Source: Phocaeicola vulgatus ATCC 8482 (GTDB lineage: Bacteria; Bacteroidota; Bacteroidia; Bacteroidales; Bacteroidaceae). From it: a DNA stretch of 64,000 nucleotides. The position numbers and the translations under genes were made by a program. The notes beneath the pieces were generated by a model. The model was not told the DNA's origin. It saw only the letters and a list, made by a program, of their open reading frames with translations, and did no database searches. Where the stretch lies: positions 124,001-188,000 of the forward strand of contig NC_009614.1 of the NCBI RefSeq assembly GCF_000012825.1, read 5' to 3'. Below are positions 8,205 to 17,884 of this stretch, piece by piece. Numbering within the stretch: position 1 is the first letter of the stretch; each line of letters begins with the position of its first letter.

Positions 8205-8212
8205 TATTTTTG
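8205..8212 (+). promoter_or_regulatory. -7 box for purM
   Basis: TATTTTTG matches TAnnTTTG and lies 29 bp upstream of the purM ATG at 8242. Confidence 0.45.
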
Positions 8213-8241
8213 CACATTCAATTGAATAAAATATATAACTC

Positions 8242-9411
8242 ATGAGCAATCAACGATACATGCAGCGCGGTGTGTCAGCATCCAAGGAAGATGTGCACAA
8301 CGCCATTAAGAACATTGACAAAGGTATTTTTCCGCAAGCTTTTTGTAAAATCATCCCCGATATTCTAGGCGGAGATCCTGAATATTGCAACATTATGCAC
8401 GCTGACGGTGCAGGTACCAAATCATCACTGGCTTATTTGTATTGGAAAGAAACCGGCGATTTAAGCGTATGGAAAGGCATTGCACAAGATGCACTGATTA
8501 TGAACATCGATGACTTGTTGTGTGTAGGTGCAGTAGATAATATTCTGGTTTCATCAACTATCGGCCGTAATAAGCTACTCGTTCCGGGTGAAGTCATTTC
8601 CGCTATCATCAACGGAACGGATGAACTGTTGGCCGAACTTCGCGAAATGGGTGTAGGCGTATACGCTACCGGAGGCGAGACTGCTGATGTAGGTGACTTG
8701 GTTCGTACCATCATCGTAGATTCTACCGTAACATGCCGCATGAAACGTACCGATGTCATTAACAATGCCAATATTCGCCCGGGTGACGTCATCATAGGTC
8801 TGGCATCTTACGGACAGGCTACTTATGAAAAAGAATACAACGGAGGCATGGGCAGCAACGGACTCACCAGTGCCCGCCACGACGTGTTCGCAAAATACCT
8901 GGCCGAGAAGTATCCCGAAAGCTATGACAAGGCAGTACCCGAAGAACTAGTGTACAGTGGCAATTTGAAGCTGACCGATGCTGTGGAAGGAAGTCCGCTG
9001 GATGCAGGAAAGCTGGTACTCTCACCTACCCGTACCTATGCTCCGGTAGTGAAGAAATTACTGGATGCGCTCCGACCTGAAATTCACGGAATGGTTCACT
9101 GCTCAGGCGGTGCTCAAACCAAAGTCCTGCACTTTGTAGGAAACAATTGCCGTGTAGTAAAGGACAACCTGTTCCCCGTTCCCCCTCTGTTCAAAACCAT
9201 CAAGGAACAAAGCGGCACCGATTGGGAAGAAATGTACAAAGTATTTAATATGGGCCACCGCCTGGAAGTTTACCTCTCACCCGAACATGCCGAAGAGGTG
9301 ATCGCCATCAGCAAGTCATTCAATATTGACGCGAAGATCGTGGGACGTATAGAAGAAAGTGACAAGAAGGAGCTAATTATCAAAAGTGAGTTTGGAGAAT
9401 TCAAATACTGA
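8242..9411 (+). CDS. purM: Phosphoribosylformylglycinamidine cyclo-ligase (AIR synthase)
   Basis: 389 residues. PurM closes the imidazole ring of AIR from FGAM with ATP, the fifth step of purine synthesis, in the cytoplasm. Visible family segments: HADGAGTKSSLAYLYW near residue 53 (nucleotide-binding strand and loop), IAQDALIMNIDDLLCVGA near 80, ATGGETADVG near 140, and the C-terminal FNMGHRLEVYL. It is longer than the ~345-residue E. coli enzyme, as is usual in Bacteroidota, where the N-terminus (NQRYMQRGVSASKEDV) also differs. The ATG follows a promoter-like box. The gene starts a short block with prfA and pyrF. Confidence 0.95.
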   Translation: MSNQRYMQRGVSASKEDVHNAIKNIDKGIFPQAFCKIIPDILGGDPEYCNIMHADGAGTKSSLAYLYWKETGDLSVWKGIAQDALIMNIDDLLCVGAVDNILVSSTIGRNKLLVPGEVISAIINGTDELLAELREMGVGVYATGGETADVGDLVRTIIVDSTVTCRMKRTDVINNANIRPGDVIIGLASYGQATYEKEYNGGMGSNGLTSARHDVFAKYLAEKYPESYDKAVPEELVYSGNLKLTDAVEGSPLDAGKLVLSPTRTYAPVVKKLLDALRPEIHGMVHCSGGAQTKVLHFVGNNCRVVKDNLFPVPPLFKTIKEQSGTDWEEMYKVFNMGHRLEVYLSPEHAEEVIAISKSFNIDAKIVGRIEESDKKELIIKSEFGEFKY

Positions 9412-9670
9412 CAAGCAATATTATAATAACACTTCCAAGCCTGCTACATTGAAAAAAAGATTTTTTTATGGCATAGGAGCAATAATATGCTCATTAGTTA
9501 CGATTGATACAATACGCGAGTTGTATTTCATCTCTACCGCATGGGGTCATGAAACAACTTGGCATGACATACTATATACAGTAAGAAAAGTACTTGCCAT
9601 ACTTGGGTGGATATTACTCACTTGGTATGTCGCAAATAAATGTTTAGAAAAGAATGGCAGAAAACAATAA
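9386..9670 (+). CDS. Hypothetical two-helix membrane protein between purM and prfA
   Basis: 94 residues if the GTG at 9386 is used (26 bp inside purM); a TTG at 9449 would give a 73-residue form. Two hydrophobic segments are visible: FFYGIGAIICSLVTIDTI (about 25-42) and VLAILGWILLTWYVA (about 70-84), then a basic tail. The end overlaps prfA by 17 bp. I do not recognise a family. Double overlap with conserved genes and no ATG leave some doubt, but the hydrophobic pattern is coherent and no other gene fills this gap. Confidence 0.55.
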   Translation: MSLENSNTDKQYYNNTSKPATLKKRFFYGIGAIICSLVTIDTIRELYFISTAWGHETTWHDILYTVRKVLAILGWILLTWYVANKCLEKNGRKQ

Positions 9671-10769
9671 TACATTACTTGAGAAATTAGACGGGTTAGT
9701 GGCTCGCTTTGAGGAAGTTTCCACCCTCATTACAGACCCTAATGTCATAGCTGACCAAAAACGTTATGTCAAGCTCACCAAGGAATACAAGGACTTGAAT
9801 GACATCATGAAAGCCCGTAGAGAATATATACAATGCCTGAATGGACTGGAAGAGGCCAAACAAATCATGACTAACGAATCCGACCCGGAGATGAAAGAGA
9901 TGGCACGCGAAGAGGCAAATCTCTGCGAAGTCCGCATCCCAGAACTGGAAGAGGAAATCAAACTGTTACTCGTTCCTGCGGATCCGCAAGATGACCGAAA
10001 TGCCATTCTGGAGATACGCGGTGGTACGGGAGGTGATGAAGCCGCCATTTTTGCAGGCGACTTGTTCCGTATGTACTCCAAATACTGCGAGACAAAAGGT
10101 TGGAGACTGGAAGTATCCAGCGCCAATGAAGGAGCAGCAGGAGGTTTTAAGGAAATTATCTGCTCCGTAACCGGAGATAAAGTATATGGCACTCTGAAAT
10201 ATGAATCGGGCGTACATCGTGTGCAACGTGTACCAGCCACCGAAACCCAAGGACGTGTACATACTTCAGCCGCATCAGTCGCCGTTTTACCCGAAGCCGA
10301 GCCTTTTGATGTGGAAATTAACGAAGGGGAAATCAAATGGGACACTTTCCGAAGCGGTGGTGCCGGCGGACAGAACGTAAATAAGGTGGAATCCGGAGTA
10401 CGCCTGCGCTACAACTGGAAGAACCCCAACACCGGAATAGTAGAGGAAATCCTGATAGAATGTACCGAAACCCGTGACCAGCCGAAGAATAAAGAACGAG
10501 CCCTTTCTCGCCTGCGTACCTTTATATATGATAAAGAACACCAAAAGTACATTGACGACATTGCCAGCAAACGAAAAACAATGGTATCTACCGGAGACCG
10601 ATCGGCAAAAATACGTACCTACAATTATCCGCAAGGACGTATCACCGACCACCGCATCAACTATACCATTTACAATTTGGCCGCCTTTATGGATGGCGAC
10701 ATTCAAGACTGCATTGACCATTTGACTGTAGCCGAGAATGCCGAACGTTTGAAAGAGAGCGAATTATAA
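9654..10769 (+). CDS. prfA: Peptide chain release factor 1
   Basis: 371 residues, typical RF1 length. It reads UAA and UAG and triggers peptidyl-tRNA hydrolysis. The stop-codon recognition tripeptide PAT is at 194-196 (VQRVPATETQGRVHTSAA), which separates RF1 from RF2 (SPF). The catalytic GGQ is at 238-240 inside GGAGGQNVNKVESGVRL. The N-terminal helical domain spans about 1-110. Start at ATG 9654, inside the end of the preceding small gene. Confidence 0.97.
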   Translation: MAENNNTLLEKLDGLVARFEEVSTLITDPNVIADQKRYVKLTKEYKDLNDIMKARREYIQCLNGLEEAKQIMTNESDPEMKEMAREEANLCEVRIPELEEEIKLLLVPADPQDDRNAILEIRGGTGGDEAAIFAGDLFRMYSKYCETKGWRLEVSSANEGAAGGFKEIICSVTGDKVYGTLKYESGVHRVQRVPATETQGRVHTSAASVAVLPEAEPFDVEINEGEIKWDTFRSGGAGGQNVNKVESGVRLRYNWKNPNTGIVEEILIECTETRDQPKNKERALSRLRTFIYDKEHQKYIDDIASKRKTMVSTGDRSAKIRTYNYPQGRITDHRINYTIYNLAAFMDGDIQDCIDHLTVAENAERLKESEL

Positions 10770-10805
10770 TTTAAATATCGTAAACCATAAACTGTAAACA
10801 TAGCA

Positions 10806-11624
10806 ATGAACAAGCAACAATTATTTGAAAATATCCAAAAGAAAAAATCATTCCTCTGTGTAGGACTGGACACCGACATAAAGAAGATCCCCGAACATCT
10901 GTTAAAAGAAGAAGATCCTATCTTCGCTTTCAACAAAGCCATCATTGACGCTACCGCCCCTTATTGCATCGCCTATAAACCCAATCTGGCCTTTTATGAA
11001 AGCATGGGCGTAAAAGGATGGATCGCTTTCGAAAAGACTGTATCCTACATCAAGGAAAACTATCCCGACCAATTCATCATTGCCGATGCAAAACGTGGCG
11101 ATATCGGAAACACTTCGGCCATGTATGCCCGCACATTCTTTGAAGAGCTGGACATTGACTCAGTCACCGTAGCTCCTTACATGGGTGAAGACAGCGTGAC
11201 TCCCTTCCTGAGTTACGAAGGCAAATGGGTAATCCTGCTAGCGCTTACCAGCAACAAGGGTTCCCACGACTTCCAGCTGACCGAGGACACCAACGGCGAA
11301 CGCCTTTTCGAAAAAGTATTGCGCAAATCACAAGAATGGGCCAACGATGAAAACATGATGTACGTAGTAGGTGCCACACAAGGACGCGCTTTCGAAGACA
11401 TCCGTAAAATTGTTCCCAACCACTTCCTGCTTGTACCTGGAATCGGCGCACAAGGAGGTTCTCTAGAGGAAGTCTGCAAATATGGCATGAATAGTACCTG
11501 TGGACTTATTGTTAATTCAAGCCGTGCCATTATCTATGCGGATAAAACTGAGAATTTTGCGACTGTAGCAGGACAAGAAGCTCAGAAAGTCCAGGCACAG
11601 ATGGAGAAAATAATGTGCCAATAA
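10806..11624 (+). CDS. pyrF: Orotidine 5'-phosphate decarboxylase, type 2
   Basis: 272 residues. Converts OMP to UMP, the last step of de novo pyrimidine synthesis. The catalytic D-x-K segment is seen as [15 protein letters not shown] (Asp94, Lys96); the phosphate-binding end appears as [10 protein letters not shown] followed by a later NSSRAI. This longer form, with [15 protein letters not shown] at the start, is the type-2 enzyme of actinobacteria and Bacteroidota rather than the ~230-residue enterobacterial type. It lies 36 bp after prfA on the same strand. Confidence 0.96.
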   Translation: MNKQQLFENIQKKKSFLCVGLDTDIKKIPEHLLKEEDPIFAFNKAIIDATAPYCIAYKPNLAFYESMGVKGWIAFEKTVSYIKENYPDQFIIADAKRGDIGNTSAMYARTFFEELDIDSVTVAPYMGEDSVTPFLSYEGKWVILLALTSNKGSHDFQLTEDTNGERLFEKVLRKSQEWANDENMMYVVGATQGRAFEDIRKIVPNHFLLVPGIGAQGGSLEEVCKYGMNSTCGLIVNSSRAIIYADKTENFATVAGQEAQKVQAQMEKIMCQ

Positions 11625-11712
11625 AACAATGTGCTAATATGCAAATTACCAGGTAGATACATAGCGTAATACATTGGTTTAAGCATATCAGCACACTGAA
11701 TAATTATTCCCC

Positions 11713-12948
11713 ATGAGTGACCGAAAAATTATAAATGACCCCGTCTTCGGGTTTATCAACATCCCGAAGGGGTTACTATATGACATTGTATGTCACCCAT
11801 TGCTGCAACGTCTTACCCGCATCAAGCAACTGGGCCTGTCCTCTGCCGTATATCCGGGAGCACAACATACCCGTTTCCAACACTCATTAGGCGCTTTCCA
11901 CTTAATGAGCGAAACGATCAAGCACCTTACCGCCAAAGGTAACTTCATCTTTGACAGCGAAGCGGAAGCCGTACAAGCTGCCATCCTGTTACACGACATC
12001 GGACACGGTCCCTTCTCCCATGTGCTGGAAAACACATTGGCAGGAGGCGTTTCACATGAAGAAATCTCCTTGATGCTGATGGAACGAATGAACAAGGACA
12101 TGAAAGGTCAACTCAATCTTGCCATACAGATATTCAAAGATGAATATCCCAAGAAATTCCTGCACCAACTGGTCAGCGGTCAATTGGATATGGATCGTTT
12201 GGACTATCTGCGGCGTGACAGTTTCTATACCGGTGTATCCGAAGGCAATATCGGGTCCGCCCGCATCATCAAAATGCTTGATGTAAAAGACGATCACCTG
12301 GTAGTAGAATCCAAAGGCATTTACTCCATCGAAAACTTCCTGATGTCCCGCCGCCTGATGTACTGGCAGGTATATCTGCACAAGACCTCCGTTGCCAGTG
12401 AAAAAATGCTGGTCAACACTCTGACACGAGCAAAGGAATTAGCCTTACGTGGCGTAGAGCTGTTCGCCTCACCCGCTTTAAGATTCTTTTTATACCATCC
12501 TATTGATAAAAAAGAATTTTATAACAGTCCGGATTGTATTGAAAATTTTATTCAATTAGATGATAATGACATATGGACTGCACTGAAAGTTTGGAGCAAT
12601 CACAGCGATGTGGTATTGTCCACTCTGAGTCGTGGAATGATTAACAGGAAACTATTCAAAGTAGAGGTAACCTCCTCTTCCATCACAAAAGCACGAAAAG
12701 AAGAAATTCTTTCAAGAATAAGTAAGAGACTGAATATCAACAAGAAAGAAGCAAAATACTTCCTATCCATATCCAGTATAGAAAACAATATGTATAAAAA
12801 GGAGGATGACAGTATTGAAATCATCTATAAAGATGGAAGCACCCGCGATATAGCCAAGGCTTCGGATATGCTCAACATCTCTCTTCTCTCCCGAAAAGTC
12901 AAAAAATATTATATATGTTACCTGCGTTCCGAAAACGACGGACATTAA
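11713..12948 (+). CDS. HD-domain phosphohydrolase (dGTPase/SAMHD1-like)
   Basis: 411 residues. Metal-binding HD residues are visible: RFQHSLGAFHL (first His), LLHDIGHGPFSH with His94-Asp95, and a later DMDRLDYLRRD (third Asp). The arrangement matches the YdhJ/dGTPase-like HD family, whose members hydrolyse nucleoside phosphates; the exact substrate cannot be read from sequence. The C-terminal ~150 residues are helical and charged. It precedes the lipid A genes by 132 bp. Confidence 0.85.
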   Translation: MSDRKIINDPVFGFINIPKGLLYDIVCHPLLQRLTRIKQLGLSSAVYPGAQHTRFQHSLGAFHLMSETIKHLTAKGNFIFDSEAEAVQAAILLHDIGHGPFSHVLENTLAGGVSHEEISLMLMERMNKDMKGQLNLAIQIFKDEYPKKFLHQLVSGQLDMDRLDYLRRDSFYTGVSEGNIGSARIIKMLDVKDDHLVVESKGIYSIENFLMSRRLMYWQVYLHKTSVASEKMLVNTLTRAKELALRGVELFASPALRFFLYHPIDKKEFYNSPDCIENFIQLDDNDIWTALKVWSNHSDVVLSTLSRGMINRKLFKVEVTSSSITKARKEEILSRISKRLNINKKEAKYFLSISSIENNMYKKEDDSIEIIYKDGSTRDIAKASDMLNISLLSRKVKKYYICYLRSENDGH

Positions 12949-13080
12949 ATAATTAGCGAATTGTACGGATATATAAAAAAAAAATGCGTAATTTGCATAA
13001 TTAATGATGTGTTTACACTAACATGTAACACGCAAGTAACAAAACTGAAACATTTAGAACATAAAGAATTAGACAGTATT

Positions 13081-14121
13081 ATGGAGTTCTCAGCTAAACA
13101 AATTGCGGAATACATCCAGGGAATTATTGTTGGCGATGAAAACGCAACTGTGCATACTTTTGCTAAAATAGAGGAAGGCGTGCCGGGAGCGATTTCTTTT
13201 CTTTCAAATCCTAAGTATACTCATTACATTTACGATACTCAGTCTACCATTGTGTTGGTAAACAAAGATTTCGTTCCCGAGCAAGAAGTAAAAGCTACCT
13301 TAATCAAGGTAGACAACGCCTACGAAAGTCTGGCTAAACTACTAACCCTCTATGAAATGAGCAAACCTAAAAAGACTGGTATAGATCCGCTGGCATACGT
13401 TGCCCCCACTGCGAAGTTGGGGAAGGATGTATATATCGCTCCGTTTGCCTGCGTAGGCGATGGTGCTGAGATTGGTGACAACACTTCCCTCCACCCGCAC
13501 GCTACTGTAGGAAGCCATGCCAAAGTAGGTAATAATTGTACACTTTATCCACATGCCACCATCTATCACGACTGCTTGGTAGGAAACCACTGTACCCTGC
13601 ATGCAGGCTGCGTAATCGGTGCTGATGGATTCGGATTCGCACCTTCTCCCGAAGGGTACGAAAAAATTCCACAAATAGGTATTGCCATCATAGAAGATAA
13701 TGTGGAGATTGGTGCTAATACCTGCGTAGATCGTGCCACCATGGGCGCCACCATTGTACATAAAGGAGTGAAACTGGATAACCTGATCCAGATAGCACAC
13801 AATGTGGAAGTAGGAAGCCACACTGTCATGGCATCACAGGTGGGTATTGCCGGTTCCACCAAAGTAGGTGAATGGTGCATGTTTGGCGGACAGGTAGGAC
13901 TAGCCGGACATATTAAGATAGGTGACAAGGTAGGTATCGGCGCACAAGCAGGCGTTCCCGGTAACGTGAAATCCAACGAGCAAATTCTAGGCACTCCGGC
14001 CATCGATGCCAAGAATTTCATGAAATCATCGGCCGTATACAAAAAACTGCCCGAAATTTACACCACACTGAACGCCATGCAGAAAGAAATAGAAGAATTA
14101 AAAAAACAACTAAATAAATAA
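13081..14121 (+). CDS. lpxD: UDP-3-O-acylglucosamine N-acyltransferase
   Basis: 346 residues with the ATG at 13081 ([14 protein letters not shown]); an upstream in-frame TTG would add 40 non-conserved residues and is not preferred. LpxD adds the N-linked hydroxyacyl chain in lipid A synthesis. The N-terminal UDP-binding domain (about 1-100) is followed by a left-handed beta-helix of hexapeptide repeats (about 100-300), with [19 protein letters not shown] holding the catalytic-His region, and a C-terminal helix (IEELKKQL). It starts the lpxD-lpxC/fabZ-lpxA cluster, 5 bp before the next gene. Confidence 0.95.
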   Translation: MEFSAKQIAEYIQGIIVGDENATVHTFAKIEEGVPGAISFLSNPKYTHYIYDTQSTIVLVNKDFVPEQEVKATLIKVDNAYESLAKLLTLYEMSKPKKTGIDPLAYVAPTAKLGKDVYIAPFACVGDGAEIGDNTSLHPHATVGSHAKVGNNCTLYPHATIYHDCLVGNHCTLHAGCVIGADGFGFAPSPEGYEKIPQIGIAIIEDNVEIGANTCVDRATMGATIVHKGVKLDNLIQIAHNVEVGSHTVMASQVGIAGSTKVGEWCMFGGQVGLAGHIKIGDKVGIGAQAGVPGNVKSNEQILGTPAIDAKNFMKSSAVYKKLPEIYTTLNAMQKEIEELKKQLNK

Positions 14122-14126
14122 ACCCC

Positions 14127-15512
14127 ATGTTGAAACAGAAGACATTAAAAGGCAGTTTTTCTTTAAATGGAAAAGGCCTTCACACCGGAGTAAACTTGAC
14201 GGTGACATTCAATCCTGCACCGGACAACCACGGGTATAAAATCCAACGAATTGATCTTGAAGGACAACCAATAATTGATGCCGTAGCAGAAAACGTAGGT
14301 GATACTACCCGCGGCACTGTGCTGATGAAAAACGGAATAAAAGTAAGTACAGTAGAACATGCTTTGGCAGCTCTTTATGCAGCTGGTATAGACAACTGCC
14401 TGATTCAGGTAAGCGGTCCCGAATTCCCTATCCTGGACGGCAGTGCCAAAGCGTATGTAGAAAATATACAGCGTGTAGGAATCGAAGAACAGAATGCTGT
14501 CAAGGATTACTATATCATAAAATCAAAAATCGAATTCAGGGACGAGGAAACCGGATCTTCCATCATTGTTCTTCCGGACGAAAATTTCAGTGTGAATGCA
14601 CTGATCTCTTATCAGTCTAAAATACTGTCCAATCAGTTCGCCACACTGGAAGACATGGCTAAATTCCCCACCGAGGTAGCTTCCGCGCGTACCTTTGTAT
14701 TCGTCCGCGAAATAGAACCATTGCTGGGTGCCGGACTGATCAAGGGAGGCGATCTGGACAACGCCATCGTAATCTACGAAAAAGAGATGAGCCAGGAAAA
14801 CTACGACAAGCTGGCAGACGTCATGGGGGTTCCCCACATGGACGCCACCAAACTGGGCTACATCAACCATGTTCCCTTGGTATGGGACAACGAACCGGCC
14901 CGCCACAAACTGTTGGATATCATCGGCGACCTGGCACTGATAGGCAAACCCATCAAGGGACGCATCATCGCCACCCGTCCGGGGCACACCATCAACAACA
15001 AGTTTGCCCGCCAGATACGCAAAGAAATCAAACTTCACGAAATACAGGCTCCGTCCTATAACTGCAACGAAGCTCCCATCATGGATGTCAACCGCATCCG
15101 CGAACTGCTTCCGCACCGTTATCCTTTCCAGCTAGTGGACAAAGTCGTTGCCATTGGCGCCAACCACATTGTCGGTGTGAAAAACGTAACCGCCAACGAA
15201 CCCTTCTTCCAGGGACACTTCCCACAGGAACCTGTCATGCCGGGTGTGCTTCAAGTAGAAGCCATGGCACAATGCGGTGGTCTGCTTGTTCTTAATTCAG
15301 TGGACGAACCCGAAAGATACTCCACCTACTTCATGAAAATAGACGGTGTGAAATTCCGCCAGAAAGTAGTGCCGGGAGACACTTTATTGTTCCGTGTTGA
15401 ATTGTTGGCTCCTATCCGCCGGGGCATCTCCACAATGAAAGGATATGTGTTTGTAGGCGAGAAAGTAGTCTGCGAAGCCGAGTTTATGGCACAAATAGTA
15501 AAAAATAAATAA
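14127..15512 (+). CDS. lpxC-fabZ: Bifunctional LpxC deacetylase / FabZ dehydratase fusion
   Basis: 461 residues with two enzymes in one chain. Residues 1 to about 305 are LpxC, the zinc deacetylase committing UDP-acyl-GlcNAc to lipid A: STVEHALAALYAAGIDNC contains the first zinc His, and RHKLLDIIGDLAL supplies His and Asp ligands. From about 315, FabZ (3-hydroxyacyl-ACP dehydratase) begins: LLPHRYPFQLVDKV carries the catalytic His330 and GHFPQEPVMPGVLQVEAMAQ the acidic partner. The fusion is a known feature of Bacteroidota and ties lipid A synthesis to the fatty-acid elongation pool. Confidence 0.97.
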   Translation: MLKQKTLKGSFSLNGKGLHTGVNLTVTFNPAPDNHGYKIQRIDLEGQPIIDAVAENVGDTTRGTVLMKNGIKVSTVEHALAALYAAGIDNCLIQVSGPEFPILDGSAKAYVENIQRVGIEEQNAVKDYYIIKSKIEFRDEETGSSIIVLPDENFSVNALISYQSKILSNQFATLEDMAKFPTEVASARTFVFVREIEPLLGAGLIKGGDLDNAIVIYEKEMSQENYDKLADVMGVPHMDATKLGYINHVPLVWDNEPARHKLLDIIGDLALIGKPIKGRIIATRPGHTINNKFARQIRKEIKLHEIQAPSYNCNEAPIMDVNRIRELLPHRYPFQLVDKVVAIGANHIVGVKNVTANEPFFQGHFPQEPVMPGVLQVEAMAQCGGLLVLNSVDEPERYSTYFMKIDGVKFRQKVVPGDTLLFRVELLAPIRRGISTMKGYVFVGEKVVCEAEFMAQIVKNK

Positions 15513-15528
15513 CCACTAAAAAAACAAC

Positions 15529-16296
15529 ATGATTAGTCCATTAGCATATATACATCCCGAAGCAAAAATTGGTGAGAATGTAGAAATCGGTCCTTTTGTG
15601 TTTATCGACAAGAATGTAGTTATCGGTGATAACAACACAATCATGCCTAACGCCAATATACTGTATGGCTCACGCATAGGGAACGGCAACACCATTTTTC
15701 CGGGAGCTGTTATAGGCGCTATTCCCCAGGATTTGAAATTCCGCGGTGAAGAAACGACTGCCGAAATAGGTGATAACAACACCATTCGCGAGAATGTAAC
15801 CATCAATCGTGGTACAGCGGCTAAAGGCAAAACCATAGTGGGCAGTAACAACCTGTTGATGGAAGGGGTACACGTAGCACATGATGCCATCATAGGCAGC
15901 GGTTGCATCATAGGCAATGCCACCAAGATGGCAGGTGAAATTATCATTGATGATAACGCCATTATCAGCGGCGCCGTATTGATGCACCAATTCTGCCGGG
16001 TAGGCGGTTATGTAATGGTACAGGGCGGTTCACGTTTCAGCAAGGACATTCCTCCTTATATTATAGCAGGGCGCGAACCCATTGCCTACGCAGGAATCAA
16101 TATCGTAGGACTCCGCCGCCGCGGATTCTCTAATGAACTAATAGAGAATATACACAACACCTATCGCATTATTTATCAAAATGGCATGAACGTTACCGAT
16201 GCCTTGGAACAAGTACGCAAAGAAATACCTATGAGCAAAGAAATAGAATATATTATTTCTTTCATAGAAAATTCTCAAAGAGGTATCATCAGATAA
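15529..16296 (+). CDS. lpxA: UDP-N-acetylglucosamine O-acyltransferase
   Basis: 255 residues, the normal LpxA length. First step of lipid A synthesis: transfer of a hydroxyacyl chain from ACP to UDP-GlcNAc. Hexapeptide repeats fill about 1-185 (ENVEIGPFVFIDKNVVIGDN), with the active-site His in MEGVHVAHDAIIGSG, followed by a helical C-terminal domain that binds ACP. It lies 16 bp after lpxC-fabZ and is almost certainly co-transcribed with it. Confidence 0.96.
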   Translation: MISPLAYIHPEAKIGENVEIGPFVFIDKNVVIGDNNTIMPNANILYGSRIGNGNTIFPGAVIGAIPQDLKFRGEETTAEIGDNNTIRENVTINRGTAAKGKTIVGSNNLLMEGVHVAHDAIIGSGCIIGNATKMAGEIIIDDNAIISGAVLMHQFCRVGGYVMVQGGSRFSKDIPPYIIAGREPIAYAGINIVGLRRRGFSNELIENIHNTYRIIYQNGMNVTDALEQVRKEIPMSKEIEYIISFIENSQRGIIR

Positions 16297-16358
16297 CAAA
16301 GTTTTTTATAACTTTACTGCACGAAAAAAAAGTTATATAGTATATACAGTATAAATAT

Positions 16359-16922
16359 ATGATTTACAGATTTACACTAATCTCTGATGAAGTCGATGAT
16401 TTTATAAGAGAAATAAAGATAGACTCGGAAGCAACTTTCTTTGATTTGCACGAAGCAATATTGAAAGCGGCAGGATATAAAGATGACCAGATGACCTCTT
16501 TCTTCATTTGTGATGACGACTGGGAGAAAGACCAGGAAATCACACTGGAAGATATGGGAAGCAGTTCGGAAGAAGACAGCTACATCATGAGAGAAACCCG
16601 CTTGAGTGATTTGGTGGAAGACGAAAAGCAAAAATTGCTGTATGTATTCGACCCGTTGGCAGAACGAGTGTTTTTCATTGAACTGTCGGAAATCATCACC
16701 GGCAAAGACCTTGACAAAGCAGTGTGTTCGCGCAAAGCCGGAGAAGCCCCGAAACAAACCGTCGACTTTGACGAAATGATGGCAAAAAGCAATAGCGGAA
16801 ATCTGGATATAGACGAGAATTTCTACGGCGACCAGGACTTCGATATGGAAGACTTTGATCCCGAAGGATTTGATATGGGCGGTGCCTCCTCACCGGACCC
16901 TTATGAGCAAGAAAACTATTAA
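16359..16922 (+). CDS. pRiA4b ORF-3-like protein (IS1096 passenger-type fold)
   Basis: 187 residues. The start (MIYRFTLISDEVDDFIREIK) and segments such as FFICDDDWEKDQEI and TRLSDLVEDEKQKLLYVFD match the plasmid pRiA4b ORF-3-like family, whose function is unknown. The last ~45 residues are very acidic (EDFDPEGFDMGG). It sits between lpxA and miaA in the same direction; the strong terminator right after it closes the lipid A operon. Confidence 0.8.
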   Translation: MIYRFTLISDEVDDFIREIKIDSEATFFDLHEAILKAAGYKDDQMTSFFICDDDWEKDQEITLEDMGSSSEEDSYIMRETRLSDLVEDEKQKLLYVFDPLAERVFFIELSEIITGKDLDKAVCSRKAGEAPKQTVDFDEMMAKSNSGNLDIDENFYGDQDFDMEDFDPEGFDMGGASSPDPYEQENY

Positions 16923-16930
16923 TCTTAACG

Positions 16931-16955
16931 GGGGCGGACGTTACACGTCCGCCCC
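16931..16955 (+). terminator. Rho-independent terminator of the lpx operon
   Basis: Perfect 11-bp GC-rich stem (GGGGCGGACGT, 16931-16941; ACGTCCGCCCC, 16945-16955) with a 3-nt loop, then TCTCTTTTTAT. It lies 8 bp past the stop codon at 16922 and just before miaA. Confidence 0.85.
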
Positions 16956-16973
16956 TCTCTTTTTATAAACACC

Positions 16974-17876
16974 ATGCCTGACACCCTTATCGTCCTTATC
17001 GGCCCTACCGGTGTAGGAAAGACCGAACTAAGCCTTTCCATTGCCGAACACTTCCGGACTTCCATTGTTTCGGCAGACTCACGCCAATTGTATGCAGACC
17101 TGAAGATAGGAACTGCCGCCCCTACCCCCGAGCAACTGGCGCGTGTTCCTCATTATTTTGTCGGAACATTACAGCTAACAGATTATTACAGCGCCGCACA
17201 ATACGAAGCAGACGTACTGGCACAACTGGAAATCCTATACCAAAACCATGACACTGTAATACTGACCGGAGGTTCCATGATGTATATAGATGCCATTTGC
17301 AAAGGCATAGATGATATCCCCACTGTAGACAATGAAACACGCCAGCTGATGCTACGACGTTACGAACAGGAAGGGCTGGACACTCTGTGCGCCGAACTAA
17401 GGCTGCTGGACCCCGAATATTACAAAATAGTGGATTTGAAAAATCCCAAACGAGTAATACATGCATTGGAAATATGCTACATGACCGGAAAAACTTATAC
17501 TTCTTTCCGTACCCGTACTCACAAGGAACGCCCTTTCCGCATCATCAAAATAGGATTAACCCGCGACCGCGAAGAATTGTATGACCGCATCAACCGCCGC
17601 GTGGACATCATGATGCAGGACGGCTTGCTGGAAGAAGCCCGGCAGGTATATCCTTTCCGGCATCTGAACTCGCTCAATACCGTAGGATACAAAGAAATGT
17701 TCAAGTATCTGGACGGAGAATGGACATTGGAATTCGCTATCGGGAAAATCAAGCAAAATTCCCGCATTTACTCTCGTAAACAGATGACCTGGTTCAAACG
17801 GGACAAAGACATCGTGTGGTTCCATCCCGACCAACAAACAGAAATTATGCAATATATTCATTCAGTTAACCACTAA
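16974..17876 (+). CDS. miaA: tRNA dimethylallyltransferase
   Basis: 300 residues. MiaA attaches the isopentenyl group to A37 of tRNAs reading codons that begin with U. P-loop GPTGVGKT at 10-17, followed by [17 protein letters not shown], whose Asp-Ser-Arg-Gln is conserved in the DMAPP/tRNA site. The C-terminal half has [16 protein letters not shown] and [11 protein letters not shown]. It begins right after a strong terminator, so it needs its own promoter or read-through. The fucosidase gene follows at 8 bp. Confidence 0.95.
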   Translation: MPDTLIVLIGPTGVGKTELSLSIAEHFRTSIVSADSRQLYADLKIGTAAPTPEQLARVPHYFVGTLQLTDYYSAAQYEADVLAQLEILYQNHDTVILTGGSMMYIDAICKGIDDIPTVDNETRQLMLRRYEQEGLDTLCAELRLLDPEYYKIVDLKNPKRVIHALEICYMTGKTYTSFRTRTHKERPFRIIKIGLTRDREELYDRINRRVDIMMQDGLLEEARQVYPFRHLNSLNTVGYKEMFKYLDGEWTLEFAIGKIKQNSRIYSRKQMTWFKRDKDIVWFHPDQQTEIMQYIHSVNH

Positions 17877-17884
17877 TTACAATC

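Noticed and set aside
9764..10345. Minus-strand frame of 193 codons opposite prfA
   Set aside because: Serine-rich mirrored frame of prfA; no independent evidence.
12961..13080. Longer lpxD starting at TTG 12961
   Set aside because: The extra 40 residues are not LpxD-like; ATG at 13081 gives the conserved N-terminus.
14523..15116. Minus-strand frame of 197 codons opposite lpxC-fabZ
   Set aside because: Antisense to an essential, clearly assigned gene; no motifs.
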